From assembly GCF_013623905.1 (NCBI RefSeq), contig NZ_JABKDD010000003.1:271261-335260 (forward strand): a DNA stretch of 64,000 nucleotides, in the 5' to 3' direction. A model generated the notes under the pieces. The model ran no database searches, had not been told where the DNA came from, and saw nothing but the letters and a program-made list of their open reading frames with translations. Position numbers and translations under genes: made by a program. Below are positions 44,078-52,906 of the stretch, in pieces (position 1 is the stretch's first letter; each line of letters opens with the position of its first letter). The DNA is from Brevibacterium sediminis. GTDB lineage: Bacteria > Actinomycetota > Actinomycetes > Actinomycetales > Brevibacteriaceae.

Positions 44078-44689
44078 ATGTCTTACCGGACCATCGTCAG
44101 CCCCGTCGAGGCCGAGATCGAGATCAAGAGATCCCGTTTCCTCGCCCGCCTCTCCCCCGCCGCGGATGAGGCCGAGGCCAGGTCCGTCATCGCCGAGGCG
44201 CGCGCCGAGCATCCGAAGGCCCGCCACCATTGTTCGGCGTTCGTCCTCGACACCGATTCGCGCACTCAGCGCTTCAGCGATGACGGGGAACCGGCCGGCA
44301 CTGCGGGCGCTCCGATCCTCGATGTCGTCACCGGTCATGATCTGACCTTCGTCGTCGCCGTCGTCACCCGGTATTTCGGGGGCACCCTGTTGGGCGCGGG
44401 CGGGCTCGTGCGCGCTTACGGTCAGGCCACCTCGGCGGCCGTGGATGAGGCGAGGATCGTCACCCGTCGTGAGCGTGTCCCTGTGTCCGCACACGTCGAC
44501 TATGCCCAGGCCAACGCCCTGGAGCGGGCGGCCGGGAACCGGGGGTGGACGACGCGGGCCGACTACGGCGGTGAGGTCGGACTCGATGTCCTGGTCCCCC
44601 TCGCCGAGGTGGCCGACGCCGTGGCGATGTACGCCGACCTCACCGCCGGTCGGGCAGAGCCCGAGGTCGGTGAGGTCGAATGGGTGTGA
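44078..44689 (+). CDS. YigZ/IMPACT family protein
   Basis: 203 aa. N-terminal UPF0029 domain with KRSRFLARL, HHCSAFVL, RFSDDGEPAGTAGAPIL and VTRYFGGTLLGAGGLVRAYG; a short C-terminal DUF1949-like domain follows. Related to the IMPACT regulator of translation; bacterial role is unclear. TACAGT at 44065-44070 lies 7 bases before ATG 44078, so that start is preferred over GTG 44069, which would be inside the -10. Confidence 0.85.
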   Translation: MSYRTIVSPVEAEIEIKRSRFLARLSPAADEAEARSVIAEARAEHPKARHHCSAFVLDTDSRTQRFSDDGEPAGTAGAPILDVVTGHDLTFVVAVVTRYFGGTLLGAGGLVRAYGQATSAAVDEARIVTRRERVPVSAHVDYAQANALERAAGNRGWTTRADYGGEVGLDVLVPLAEVADAVAMYADLTAGRAEPEVGEVEWV

Positions 44690-44724
44690 GGCCGGGGATC
44701 GGCGTTCAGATCAGCGAGAGCTGA

Positions 44725-45225
44725 TCAGTCGAGCGCGGCGATCTTCGCGACCTGGGCGTTCGTGAGCATGACGAGATCCTCGGGGCGGATCTCGATCTCG
44801 AGACCGCGACGGCCCGCCGAGACGAACACTGTCGAATGGTCGAGAGCTGTGCGGTCGACGACGACCGGCACGGCATGGCGCTGTCCGAACGGAGAGACTC
44901 CTCCGACGGGGTAGCCGGTACGACGTTCGGTTTCGGCGACGCCGGACAGCTGGGCCTTCTTCGCTCCGCGCGCGGAGGCCAGGGCCTTGAGGTCGAGCTG
45001 ACCAGAGACGGGGACGAGCGCGGTCACGGGCTGCCCGTCGACCTGGATCATCAGGGTCTTGAACACCTGGTCGGAGCTGACGCCGAGTTTGTCGGCGGCC
45101 TCCGAACCGTAACGGCGGGTGGCGGGGTCGTGGTCGAAGCTGCGCAGGCTGTAGTCGATGCCTGCCAGATTGAGTACTCGCACGGCCGGGGTCGCCGCGC
45201 TGGAAGTCTTGGATGCAACTGTCAT
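44725..45225 (-). CDS. ybaK: YbaK-type Cys-tRNA(Pro)/aminoacyl-tRNA deacylase
   Basis: 166 aa, INS/YbaK fold. Family positions visible are YGSEAADKLGVSSDQVFKTL with the conserved Lys, the ALVPVSGQLDLKALA strand, and GYPVGGVSPFGQ. It clears mischarged Cys-tRNA(Pro). The AGGAGG binding site (45238-45243) is inside a strong stem-loop at 45237-45270, which would hide it. tRNA genes lie nearby but upstream of the metallopeptidase. Confidence 0.88.
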   Translation of the reverse strand: MTVASKTSSAATPAVRVLNLAGIDYSLRSFDHDPATRRYGSEAADKLGVSSDQVFKTLMIQVDGQPVTALVPVSGQLDLKALASARGAKKAQLSGVAETERRTGYPVGGVSPFGQRHAVPVVVDRTALDHSTVFVSAGRRGLEIEIRPEDLVMLTNAQVAKIAALD

Positions 45226-45236
45226 AAGGGGGTAGT

Positions 45237-45270
45237 GCCTCCTGCCCGCAGGTCAGCGGGGCCAGGAGGC
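45237..45270 (-). promoter_or_regulatory. Stem-loop hiding the ybaK ribosome binding site
   Basis: Reading in the ybaK direction, GCCTCCTG pairs with CAGGAGGC and, after a 2-base bulge, CCCGC with GCGGG. The second arm holds AGGAGG, 12 bases before the ATG. The upstream 207-base gap (45226-45432) shows no open reading frame that I support. No known riboswitch class is recognised. Confidence 0.45.
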
Positions 45271-45432
45271 GCAGCTTTCACGGCTCCGTGTCCCCGCATC
45301 GATACGGACGGAATGTTGTATCGGTGCTGATAGGTACCCGCCCACAATAGGCGAAGTAGGCTTGCGGACGCCAATTCCCGTGACGTCAAGTGACTCGTCG
45401 GTAAGCCCGTCAACCCCTTCGGCCGGAGACGC

Positions 45433-45780
45433 TCACCCCCACCCGAGTTCGTGGAGTCGGTCGTCATCGAGCCCATAGAAATGGGCGATCTCATGAACGA
45501 TGGTGACGACGATCTCCTCGCGCAGGTGATCGACATCCTCGGCGAAGTCGATGAGGTTGTCACGATAGATGAAGATATTGTCGGGCATCTCGAACCCGGC
45601 GACTCCCCGCTCCCCGATCGGTGTGCCCTCATAGAGGCCGAGCAGGTGTCGATCACCGTTCTCCGGCCGATCCTCGACGAACAGGGCGACATTGTCCAGC
45701 TGTTCGGTCACCCCGGCGGGCAGCAGATCCAGGGCTTCGCCGAGGATCGCGTCGAACTCCTCATCACTCAGGGCCTCCAT
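45433..45780 (-). CDS. Small metallopeptidase family protein (zincin-like)
   Basis: 115 aa from ATG 45780 (MEALSDEEFDAIL). The C-terminal HEIAHFYGLDDDRL is HExxH followed by a third ligand region, as in the small DUF1025/MPN-type acidic zincins of actinobacteria. Earlier: PDNIFIYRDNLIDF. Substrate unknown; often beside tRNA or housekeeping genes. TAGAGT at 45788-45793 is 7 bases before the ATG, so leaderless. Confidence 0.82.
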   Translation of the reverse strand: MEALSDEEFDAILGEALDLLPAGVTEQLDNVALFVEDRPENGDRHLLGLYEGTPIGERGVAGFEMPDNIFIYRDNLIDFAEDVDHLREEIVVTIVHEIAHFYGLDDDRLHELGWG

Positions 45781-45880
45781 GCCTCCCACTCTAGCGACTC
45801 CGATCCCCTCGCCGAGGCGGCCCTGCGAAACGTCGACAAACACCGTTTCCGTCGTGTGACCGAGGACACTCCTTTTCGTT

Positions 45881-45910
45881 TTGCATTCCTCGAATCGGGT
45901 GGGATAAGCT
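45881..45910 (+). promoter_or_regulatory. Promoter of the tRNA genes
   Basis: TTGCAT (45881-45886), 18 bases, TAAGCT (45905-45910). The expected start is about 30 bases before tRNA-Glu. No second promoter is obvious before tRNA-Asp, 37 bases after tRNA-Glu. Confidence 0.5.
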
Positions 45911-45948
45911 TAACGTCGTTGCCCACGGGGAATCCGAGGACAACCTGG

Positions 45949-46021
<73 letters not shown>

Positions 46022-46058
46022 CGGTGTAAGATCGTAAGGTCTTCCATCACAACAGCAA

Positions 46059-46132
46059 GGCCCTGTGGCGCAGTTGGTTAGCGCGCCGCCCTGTCACGGC
46101 GGAGGTCGCGGGTTCGAGTCCCGTCAGGGTCG
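46059..46132 (+). tRNA. tRNA-Asp (GUC)
   Basis: 74 bases. Acceptor GGCCCTG pairs with CAGGGTC with one G-T pair; loop CTGTCAC gives anticodon GTC; T-arm GGGTTCGAGTCCC. CCA is not encoded. Followed by a strong terminator. Confidence 0.95.
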
Positions 46133-46140
46133 CGGAGCAT

Positions 46141-46166
46141 AAGGCTCTTCTTCGGAAGAGCCTTTG
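46141..46166 (+). terminator. Terminator after tRNA-Asp
   Basis: AAGGCTCTTC and GAAGAGCCTT form a perfect 10-bp stem around the stable TTCG loop, followed by TGTTTCTCT. Confidence 0.85.
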
Positions 46167-46204
46167 TTTCTCTCGACATACTTCTTCAGTATGTCGGCGG
46201 CTCG

Positions 46205-46277
46205 GCTCTGTAGCTCAGTTGGTAGAGCGTTCGACTGAAAATCGAAAGGTCACCGGATCGACGCCGGTCGGAGCCAC
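46205..46277 (+). tRNA. tRNA-Phe (GAA)
   Basis: 73 bases. Acceptor GGCTCTG pairs with CGGAGCC with one T-G pair; anticodon stem TTCGA/TCGAA holds CTGAAAA, anticodon GAA. The T-loop reads ATCGACG, with A in place of the usual first T. CCA is not encoded. Confidence 0.93.
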
Positions 46278-46284
46278 AACACGG

Positions 46285-46325
46285 AAGCCCCGCTTCCCCA
46301 GTGAAAACTGGGAAGCGGGGCTTCT
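46285..46325 (+). terminator. Terminator after tRNA-Phe
   Basis: A perfect 15-bp stem GAAGCCCCGCTTCCC with its complement at 46311-46325, loop CAGTGAAAACT, then TTCG. It begins 7 bases after the tRNA. Confidence 0.85.
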
Positions 46326-46430
46326 TCGCGTCTGCGGGCACCTCTTGAAATCCGAATCAACTGGAGTAGGTTGAAGGTGAGTTCGATGACCCGCCCACGT
46401 CGTGGTGGTGCGGGGTGAAAGGAGAGCACG

Positions 46431-48380
46431 ATGACGAACAATCCGACGATTCAGGAACTCAGCCACGAGGACAGGGCTTTCCCACCCCCAGCGGACTTCG
46501 CCGCCGCAGCCAATGCCCAGGCTGTCGAATACGAGAAGGCGGCCGCCGACCGCATCGGCTATTGGGAGGAGCAGGCACAGCGGATCAGCTGGGAGACTCC
46601 CTTCAACACGGTCCTCGACTGGTCGGAGAAGCCCTTCGCGAAGTGGTTCACCGGCGGCAGGCTCAACGCCTCCTACAACTGCGTCGACCGCCATGTCGAG
46701 AACGGCCTCGGCGATCGTGTGGCCTACTACTTCGAAGGCGAATCCGGCGATACCCGCACCATCACGTACTCCGATCTTCTGCGCGAGGTCTCAAAGACCG
46801 CGAATGCCCTCGCCGAACTCGGGGTCAAGACCGGCGACCGCGTCGCCATCTACATGCCGATGATCCCGGAGACGGTGTTCGCCATGCTGGCCTGCGCCCG
46901 CCTCGGTGCCCCGCACACCGTCATCTTCGGCGGATTCTCCGCTTCGGCGATCGCCGACCGCGTCAAGGACTGCGGAGTCGAATTCGTCATCACCGCAGAC
47001 GGCGGCTATCGCAAGGGCAAGCCCTCGGGTCTCAAATCCGTCGTCGATGAGGCGATGGAGGACTGCCCCGAGGTGCGCAATGTCCTCGTCGTCCGCCGTA
47101 CCGGCCAGGACGTGGACTGGAACGGCGACCGTGATCTGTGGTGGCACGAGGTCGTCGATCGGCAGCCGGAGACGCACACTCCAGACGCCTTCGATTCCGA
47201 ACATCCGCTCTACATCATGTACTCCTCGGGAACGACCGGAAAGCCCAAGGGCATCATGCACACCACCGGCGGCTACCTCGTCGGCGCTTCCTTCACCCAT
47301 TGGGCGGTCTTCGACATCAAACCCGAGACGGACGTCTACTGGACGGCCGCAGACATCGGCTGGGTGACCGGCCATTCGTACATCGTCTACGGTCCGCTGG
47401 CCAATGGGGCCACCTCGGTGCTCTATGAGGGCACCCCGGACACACCGCACCGGGGCCGGTGGTGGGAGATCGTGCAGAAGTACAAGGTCTCCATCCTCTA
47501 CTGCGCGCCCACGGCGATCCGCTCGTTCATGAAATGGGGCCGCGACATCCCCGCGCAGTACGACCTGTCCAGCCTGCGTCTGCTCGGCAGCGTCGGTGAG
47601 CCGATCAATCCCGAAGCGTGGATGTGGTACCGCGAGCACATCGGCGGGAACCGCTGCCCTGTCGTCGACACCTGGTGGCAGACGGAGAACGGCAGCATCC
47701 TCATCAGCCCTCTGCCGGGCGTGACCGAGACGAAGCCGGGTTCGGCGATGCGTCCGCTGCCCGGCATCGTCGCCGACGTCTACGACGATGAGGGCAATTC
47801 CGTCGAACCCGGAAACGGCGGCTACCTCGTCATCAAGGAGCCGTGGCCGTCGATGCTGCGCACCCTATGGGGCGATGAGGAACGGTTCAAGAAGACCTAC
47901 TGGTCGCAGTACCCGGAGGTGTACTTCGCCGGGGACGGTGCGAAGATCGACCGCGACGGTGATTTCTGGGTCCTCGGCCGCGTCGACGACGTCCTCAACG
48001 TCTCCGGTCACCGGATGTCGACCGCGGAGATCGAGTCCGCCCTCGTCGCTCATCCGAAAGTCGCCGAGGCGGCCGTGGTCGGGGCCGCTGATGAGATGAC
48101 AGGGCAGGCGATCGAGGCCTTCGTCATCCTCCGGGAGAGCGCGCACGACGGCGGGGACAATGTCGTGGGTGAGCTGCGAAGTCATGTGCGGTCCTCGATC
48201 GGACCGATCGCGACTCCCCGTTCGATCATGATCGTGCCCGATCTGCCGAAGACCCGGTCGGGCAAGATCATGCGACGGCTGCTCAAGGACGTGGCCGAGA
48301 ATCGCGAGGTCGGCGATGTCACGACCCTCGCGGACTCCTCGGTGATGGACCTCATCCAGAAAGGCATGAAGGAGAGCTGA
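46431..48380 (+). CDS. acs: Acetyl-CoA synthetase
   Basis: 649 aa, the usual Acs length. The adenylation core has YSSGTTGKPKG (P-loop), WTAADIGWVTGHSY, DTWWQTENG and the hinge GRVDDVLNVSGHR. The C-terminal Lys in KTRSGKIMRRLL is the residue that enters the active site and is acetylated in known enzymes. Makes acetyl-CoA from acetate, ATP and CoA. AAAGGAGAG precedes the ATG. Confidence 0.94.
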   Translation: MTNNPTIQELSHEDRAFPPPADFAAAANAQAVEYEKAAADRIGYWEEQAQRISWETPFNTVLDWSEKPFAKWFTGGRLNASYNCVDRHVENGLGDRVAYYFEGESGDTRTITYSDLLREVSKTANALAELGVKTGDRVAIYMPMIPETVFAMLACARLGAPHTVIFGGFSASAIADRVKDCGVEFVITADGGYRKGKPSGLKSVVDEAMEDCPEVRNVLVVRRTGQDVDWNGDRDLWWHEVVDRQPETHTPDAFDSEHPLYIMYSSGTTGKPKGIMHTTGGYLVGASFTHWAVFDIKPETDVYWTAADIGWVTGHSYIVYGPLANGATSVLYEGTPDTPHRGRWWEIVQKYKVSILYCAPTAIRSFMKWGRDIPAQYDLSSLRLLGSVGEPINPEAWMWYREHIGGNRCPVVDTWWQTENGSILISPLPGVTETKPGSAMRPLPGIVADVYDDEGNSVEPGNGGYLVIKEPWPSMLRTLWGDEERFKKTYWSQYPEVYFAGDGAKIDRDGDFWVLGRVDDVLNVSGHRMSTAEIESALVAHPKVAEAAVVGAADEMTGQAIEAFVILRESAHDGGDNVVGELRSHVRSSIGPIATPRSIMIVPDLPKTRSGKIMRRLLKDVAENREVGDVTTLADSSVMDLIQKGMKES

Positions 48381-48529
48381 CCTTCCCAGGCGACGGGCGA
48401 TTGGCTAACCCGCCCTTGCGTGACCCACGGCACACTGATGTACTGTTGAGTAACATCTCGTGAGGTCCGCTTGGGCGGTTTCTGCTCGCGAGGAACAGCA
48501 CTGACGCCTAACTGCAAGGACGCACAGAC

Positions 48530-49399
48530 ATGACGCGTGGAACGAAGATCGCCGGCAACCGCATCCTCATCACAGGGGCCGGAAGCGGAATCGGCAGACT
48601 CATGGCTCTGGACGCGGCGGCCCGCGGCGCAGCCGAGGTCATCATCTGGGACCTCTCGGACGAACGCGGGGACGCGGTGCGCGCCGAGGTGGAGGCCGCT
48701 GGAACCAGGGCCCGATCCTTCACCCTCAATGTCGGTGATGCCGACCAGGTTGCCGCCATGGCCGAGCAGACCGGTCAGATCGACATCCTCGTCAACTGCG
48801 CCGGCATCGTCTCCGGCAAGAAGCTTCTCGACATGGAGGAAGCGGCGATCCGTCGCCTCTACGACGTCAACACCTTCGCCCTGTACTGGACGACCCAGGC
48901 CTTCCTACCCGGAATGATCGAACGCGACCGCGGTTCGGTGGTCACCATCGCCAGCGCTGCCGGCCTGACCGGAGTCGCTCGACAGACCGACTACTCGGCG
49001 AGCAAATGGGCGGCGGTGGGCTTCACCGAGTCACTGCGCGGAGAGCTGCGCGCCGACGGCAGCCGGGTCAATACGCTTGCCGTGTGCCCCTTCTATATCA
49101 ATACGGGCATGTTCAAGGGAGTGCAGACGAAATTCCCCCGCCTGCTCCCGATCCTCGAAGAGAACGATGTGGCCACGCGGGTCCTCGACTCCGTCGAATC
49201 CGGTCGTGAGCAGCTGGTCATGCCCTCACTCGTCCGCCTGGTTCCGGGTGCCCGCCTCCTGCCGACCCGCGCTTTCGACAAGGTCATGGACTTCCTCGGC
49301 GTCAACCAGACGATGGACCACTTCACCGGTCGCACCGGTCCGAACCGGACGCACCGGTCACCAGAGGGAGACGTGCCGGTCACCGTCGCACGTCACTAG
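48530..49399 (+). CDS. SDR family oxidoreductase, retinol-dehydrogenase-like
   Basis: 289 aa. GAGSGIGR near residue 19, the acidic DLSDERG after beta-2, NCAG near 90, catalytic Ser in IASAAG and YSASKWA. A C-terminal extension with PSLVRLVPGARLLP and a polar tail is seen in the RDH10/17-beta-HSD11-like class. Substrate unknown. AAGGA lies before the ATG; the patatin follows in the same direction after 59 bases. Confidence 0.82.
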   Translation: MTRGTKIAGNRILITGAGSGIGRLMALDAAARGAAEVIIWDLSDERGDAVRAEVEAAGTRARSFTLNVGDADQVAAMAEQTGQIDILVNCAGIVSGKKLLDMEEAAIRRLYDVNTFALYWTTQAFLPGMIERDRGSVVTIASAAGLTGVARQTDYSASKWAAVGFTESLRGELRADGSRVNTLAVCPFYINTGMFKGVQTKFPRLLPILEENDVATRVLDSVESGREQLVMPSLVRLVPGARLLPTRAFDKVMDFLGVNQTMDHFTGRTGPNRTHRSPEGDVPVTVARH

Positions 49400-49458
49400 G
49401 CGGCACATCCTCGGCGCTGGTCCACAATGGAATCGGGGTGCGAAGGAAAGGAGCCGCC

Positions 49459-50442
49459 ATGACGACGACCGATCTCGTTCTCGAGGGCGGCGGTGCAAAG
49501 CTGCCGGGCCTGGTCGGCGCGGTCGAAGCTCTCGCCGACAGCGGCTTCGACTTCCACCGGATCGCCGGCACCTCGGCCGGGGCCATCGTCGGTGCGCTCA
49601 CCGCGGCGGGCATCGGCCCGCAGACTCTGCGGCAGAAGGTCCTCGAACAGGATTTCACCGAGTTCGAGGACCTTTCTGCTGCCTTCCGCCTCGTCCCCTG
49701 GTTGGGGCGGGTGCAGGGACTGCTGCTGCACAAGGGGATGTATGCGGGGCAGGCGCTCCACGATTTCCTCGCCACAGCATTGGCCGATCAGGGGGTGCGC
49801 ACATGGGGTGACCTCAAGCTCAACGATCCGGATAGCGCAATTCCGCCGAAACGGTCGTATCGCCTCGTCGTCATCGTCTCCGACGTCTCCCGCGGCCGCA
49901 TGCTCCGTCTCCCCTGGGACTACGAGGAGGCCCTCGGCGTCGATGCGGACAGTCAGTCCGTCGCCGAGGCGGTGTGCGCCTCGGCGGCCAGCCCGTTCTT
50001 CTTCCGTCCGCGGGCTCTGCCCGCCCGGCCGAATGTGGCCGGTGGAGACTCCGTGCTCGGTGCCGACGGCGGACTGCTCTCGAACTTCCCCGTCGACGTC
50101 TTCGACCGCAAGGATGCGCTGCCAGCACGGTGGCCGACCTTCGGCGTCATGCTCTCGGCCCGGCGGACGGCGGCCGCGGAATGGCGGCCCAACGCGACGA
50201 CCTTCCAATACGCGAAGTCCCTGTTGTCAACGATGATCAACGCGCACGACCGGCGGCACATCGACGACCCTTCGGTGACCGAAAGGACGGTGTTCGTCGA
50301 CACGACCGGCCACAGCAGTACGGACTTCGCTTTGACGACGGCCGACAAACTCGATCTCATCTCGTCGGGCCGAATGGCCGGAGAGAAGTTTCTGGCGCAC
50401 TGGGATTGGCAGGAGTGGAAGGACCGCTTTGACCGGAAATGA
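49459..50442 (+). CDS. Patatin-like phospholipase
   Basis: 327 aa. Oxyanion-hole LEGGGAKLPGLVG, nucleophile Ser39 in AGTSAGAI, and Asp in LGADGGLLSNFP make the Ser-Asp dyad. No signal peptide, so likely cytoplasmic or effector-like lipid acyl hydrolase. AAAGGAG lies 8 bases before ATG 49459; an in-frame upstream start at 49438 lacks one. The lipid substrate is unknown; the adjacent SDR may share lipid metabolism. Confidence 0.87.
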   Translation: MTTTDLVLEGGGAKLPGLVGAVEALADSGFDFHRIAGTSAGAIVGALTAAGIGPQTLRQKVLEQDFTEFEDLSAAFRLVPWLGRVQGLLLHKGMYAGQALHDFLATALADQGVRTWGDLKLNDPDSAIPPKRSYRLVVIVSDVSRGRMLRLPWDYEEALGVDADSQSVAEAVCASAASPFFFRPRALPARPNVAGGDSVLGADGGLLSNFPVDVFDRKDALPARWPTFGVMLSARRTAAAEWRPNATTFQYAKSLLSTMINAHDRRHIDDPSVTERTVFVDTTGHSSTDFALTTADKLDLISSGRMAGEKFLAHWDWQEWKDRFDRK

Positions 50443-50519
50443 TTCTGTCCCCCATGGCCTGCGACGGATCGACGTGTAAGAATGAGGGCCCGAACCTGAT
50501 TGCGAGCGAAGGAGAGATC

Positions 50520-51017
50520 ATGAGCGAGTTCGATTCGGACGCGGCCGACCGGCTGGAAGACGACCCCATCCTCGACGATCCCGAACTCGACGATCCGACG
50601 GCCGAAGAGTTGGATGATCCCGAACTCACCGCCGCCGAAGCAGAGGCCGACCAGGTCGACGTCGACTCCGGCATCGACGATGAGCCCGCCGAGCCGACCG
50701 TCGAGCCCGGTGCCGAAGGGCCGGAAGGCACGGGCATCGAAGGGGCCGACGATGCTCTCATCGACGACGCCGGCTGGGACGACGAGAACGAGGCTCCCGG
50801 TCTCTCCGACGAGTTCAACACCGATCAGTCACCTGCCGCGGAACAGGGCAATCGTGTCGGCGACGAGATGGTCTCCGACGATGATGACGAATTCGAAGTC
50901 GCCGAGCTGGATGGCGACGACCTCGATGTCGATGCCCTGGCCGACGACGGAACCGAAGAGGTCTCGGTCATCGACGGGATGCCCGAAGTCATCGACGACT
51001 CGTACCAGGAGGACTGA
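50520..51017 (+). CDS. Highly acidic actinobacterial protein of unknown function (DUF5709-like)
   Basis: 165 aa, roughly one third Asp plus Glu, almost no Lys, no Cys. DDP recurs near the N-terminus (EDDPILDDPELDDPT), and GLSDEFNTDQSPAAEQGNRVGDEM resembles DUF5709. Likely intrinsically disordered. GAAGGAGAG precedes the ATG. No catalytic motif or membrane segment. It follows the patatin by 77 bases. Confidence 0.65.
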   Translation: MSEFDSDAADRLEDDPILDDPELDDPTAEELDDPELTAAEAEADQVDVDSGIDDEPAEPTVEPGAEGPEGTGIEGADDALIDDAGWDDENEAPGLSDEFNTDQSPAAEQGNRVGDEMVSDDDDEFEVAELDGDDLDVDALADDGTEEVSVIDGMPEVIDDSYQED

Positions 51018-51081
51018 GCTCCACCCCCTCCGCTTGCGGCAGGCTCCCATGTGTTAGGACTGAAGGGGAAAGGAGCCGCCC

Positions 51082-52527
51082 ATGCCACCCGGATCCCCGC
51101 GTCGCCGATCGACGTCCACCGCCAGCACGAACTTCGAACTCCCCCACGTCGGCACGGGTCGCCCCGTCCACCGCCTCGGCATCATCGCCACGGTCGCCAC
51201 CTTCGGCGGGCTGCTCTTCGGCTATGACACCGGAGTCGTCAACGGAGCCCTCGAACCCCTAAGCGAGGACTTCGGCCTGACCGCGCTGAGCGAAGGCCTC
51301 GTCGTCGCCTCTCTCATGGTCGGCGCCGCCTTCGGTGCGGTCTTCGGCGGTCGAGTCGCCGATGCCTGGGGCCGTCGCAAGACGATCCTGCTCCTGGCCG
51401 GAGTCTTCATCATCGGCACCCTCGGCTGCGTGCTCGCGCCCGGGGCGGAGTTCCTCATCGGCGCCCGCTTCGTCCTCGGACTCGCAGTCGGCGGTGCCTC
51501 GGCGACGGTGCCCGTCTATCTCGGTGAGATCGCCCCGTCGGAGAAGCGCGGCAGCTACGTCACCCGCAATGAGCTCATGATCGTCGGCGGTCAGCTTGCG
51601 GCGTTCGTCATCAACGCCGTGATCTTCAACTTCTTCGGGCATGTCGACTCGATCTGGCGGTGGATGCTGCTCGTTGCCCTGGTGCCAGCGATCGCCCTCC
51701 TCGTGGGCATGATCTTCCAACCCGAGAGCCCGCGCTGGCTGATCTCGCAGGGACGCACCGAGGAAGCTCTGGCCGTGCTCAAGCAGGTCCGCTCCCCCGA
51801 ACGTGCCGAGGCCGAGATCGACGAGGTCACCCACCTCGCAGCCGAGGATGCGAAGGAGGCCACGGGCGGGCTCTCCGACCTCGGCACCCGGTGGGTGCTG
51901 CGACTGGTGATCATCGGTGCCGGACTCGGCTTCTTCCAGCAGCTGACCGGAATCAACTCGGTCATGTACTACGGAACTCAGCTGCTCACGAGCGCGGGCC
52001 TGGATTCCGGTGTCGCCATCATCGGCAACATCGCCAACGGCGTGTTCTCCCTGGCCGGCATCTCCTTGGGCATGTATCTGCTGAATAAGCTGCCGCGCCG
52101 GGTCATGTTCCTCACCGGCTACGCCCTCATCGCGGTCTTCCACACGCTCATCGCCCTGACCGCGGTCATCGTTCCTCCCGGACCGGCACAGGCGTGGACG
52201 GTGCTCGCGTTCCTCGTCCTCTTCGTCTTCTCCATGCAGGGAACGGTCGGCCCGCTGACCTGGCTGATGCTCTCGGAGATCTTCCCGATGAAGATCCGCA
52301 GCTTCGCAATGGGCATCTGCGTGTTCGTGCTGTGGATCATGAACGCCATCGTCGCCCAGTTCTTCCCGCCGCTCATCGAGGCTTTGGGCATGACGGCGAC
52401 CTTCGGCATGTTCGCCGGCCTCGCCGTGATCGCCTTCGTCTTCCTGGCACTGATGCTGCCGGAGACGAAGGACAAGGACCTCGCGGAGTTCGAACGCGAA
52501 TTCAAAGCCGAGTACGGACGCAGATAA
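51082..52527 (+). CDS. MFS sugar porter
   Basis: 481 aa with 12 helices. Sugar porter marks: GLLFGYDTGVVNGAL in helix 1, GGRVADAWGRRKTIL after helix 2, PESPRWLISQGRTEEAL between halves, QQLTGINSVMYYG in helix 7, and PETKDKDLAEFE at the end. Imports a hexose, pentose or polyol with protons. AAAGGAG before the ATG. A UspA-like gene follows after 9 bases. Confidence 0.9.
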   Translation: MPPGSPRRRSTSTASTNFELPHVGTGRPVHRLGIIATVATFGGLLFGYDTGVVNGALEPLSEDFGLTALSEGLVVASLMVGAAFGAVFGGRVADAWGRRKTILLLAGVFIIGTLGCVLAPGAEFLIGARFVLGLAVGGASATVPVYLGEIAPSEKRGSYVTRNELMIVGGQLAAFVINAVIFNFFGHVDSIWRWMLLVALVPAIALLVGMIFQPESPRWLISQGRTEEALAVLKQVRSPERAEAEIDEVTHLAAEDAKEATGGLSDLGTRWVLRLVIIGAGLGFFQQLTGINSVMYYGTQLLTSAGLDSGVAIIGNIANGVFSLAGISLGMYLLNKLPRRVMFLTGYALIAVFHTLIALTAVIVPPGPAQAWTVLAFLVLFVFSMQGTVGPLTWLMLSEIFPMKIRSFAMGICVFVLWIMNAIVAQFFPPLIEALGMTATFGMFAGLAVIAFVFLALMLPETKDKDLAEFEREFKAEYGRR

Positions 52528-52536
52528 GGAGCCTCC

Positions 52537-52899
52537 ATGTCAGTCGCCGTCGCCGTCACCGACAGTCCCGAGGGTCGGCTTGCCCTCCAATCGGCCGTCG
52601 CCGAGGCGCAGAACCTCGGCACCGGGCTGCTGCTCATCAACCTCACCCTCCATGACTTCACCGAGGATGAGATTCCCTCCGGGCTCGAGGTCACCGTCAT
52701 CAATCGGTCCGGCCGCGGCGATCGCGACCCGGTCACCGCCGTCATCGACGAACTGAGCGATCACGCGGAGGTCGATCGCCTCGTCCTCGGTGTCCGTGCC
52801 CGATCGCGCGTGGGCAAGATGATCCTCGGGTCGGTCGCGCAGCGGCTCATCCTCCGCTCCCCCGTGCCCGTGCTCACCGTCCGGCAGGACGGGCGCTGA
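52537..52899 (+). CDS. Universal stress protein family protein
   Basis: 120 aa, a single UspA fold, somewhat shorter than the usual 140. The LGVRARSRVGKMILGSVAQRL segment approximates the ATP-binding G-2x-G-9x-G(S/T) motif, and the C-terminus SPVPVLTV is typical. AAGGAG lies before the ATG; it is 9 bases after the sugar porter, so cotranscribed. Converges on the PEP-mutase family gene with a 7-base gap. Confidence 0.85.
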   Translation: MSVAVAVTDSPEGRLALQSAVAEAQNLGTGLLLINLTLHDFTEDEIPSGLEVTVINRSGRGDRDPVTAVIDELSDHAEVDRLVLGVRARSRVGKMILGSVAQRLILRSPVPVLTVRQDGR

Positions 52900-52906
52900 C
52901 GCTGAC

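Noticed and set aside
45226..45432. Known riboswitch or T-box upstream of ybaK
   Set aside because: The stem is clear but I could not match it to T-box, SAM, TPP or other known cores.
46215..46694. Leftward open frame across tRNA-Phe, its terminator and the acs start
   Set aside because: Overlaps a clear tRNA and a strong hairpin; composition is that of a shadow.
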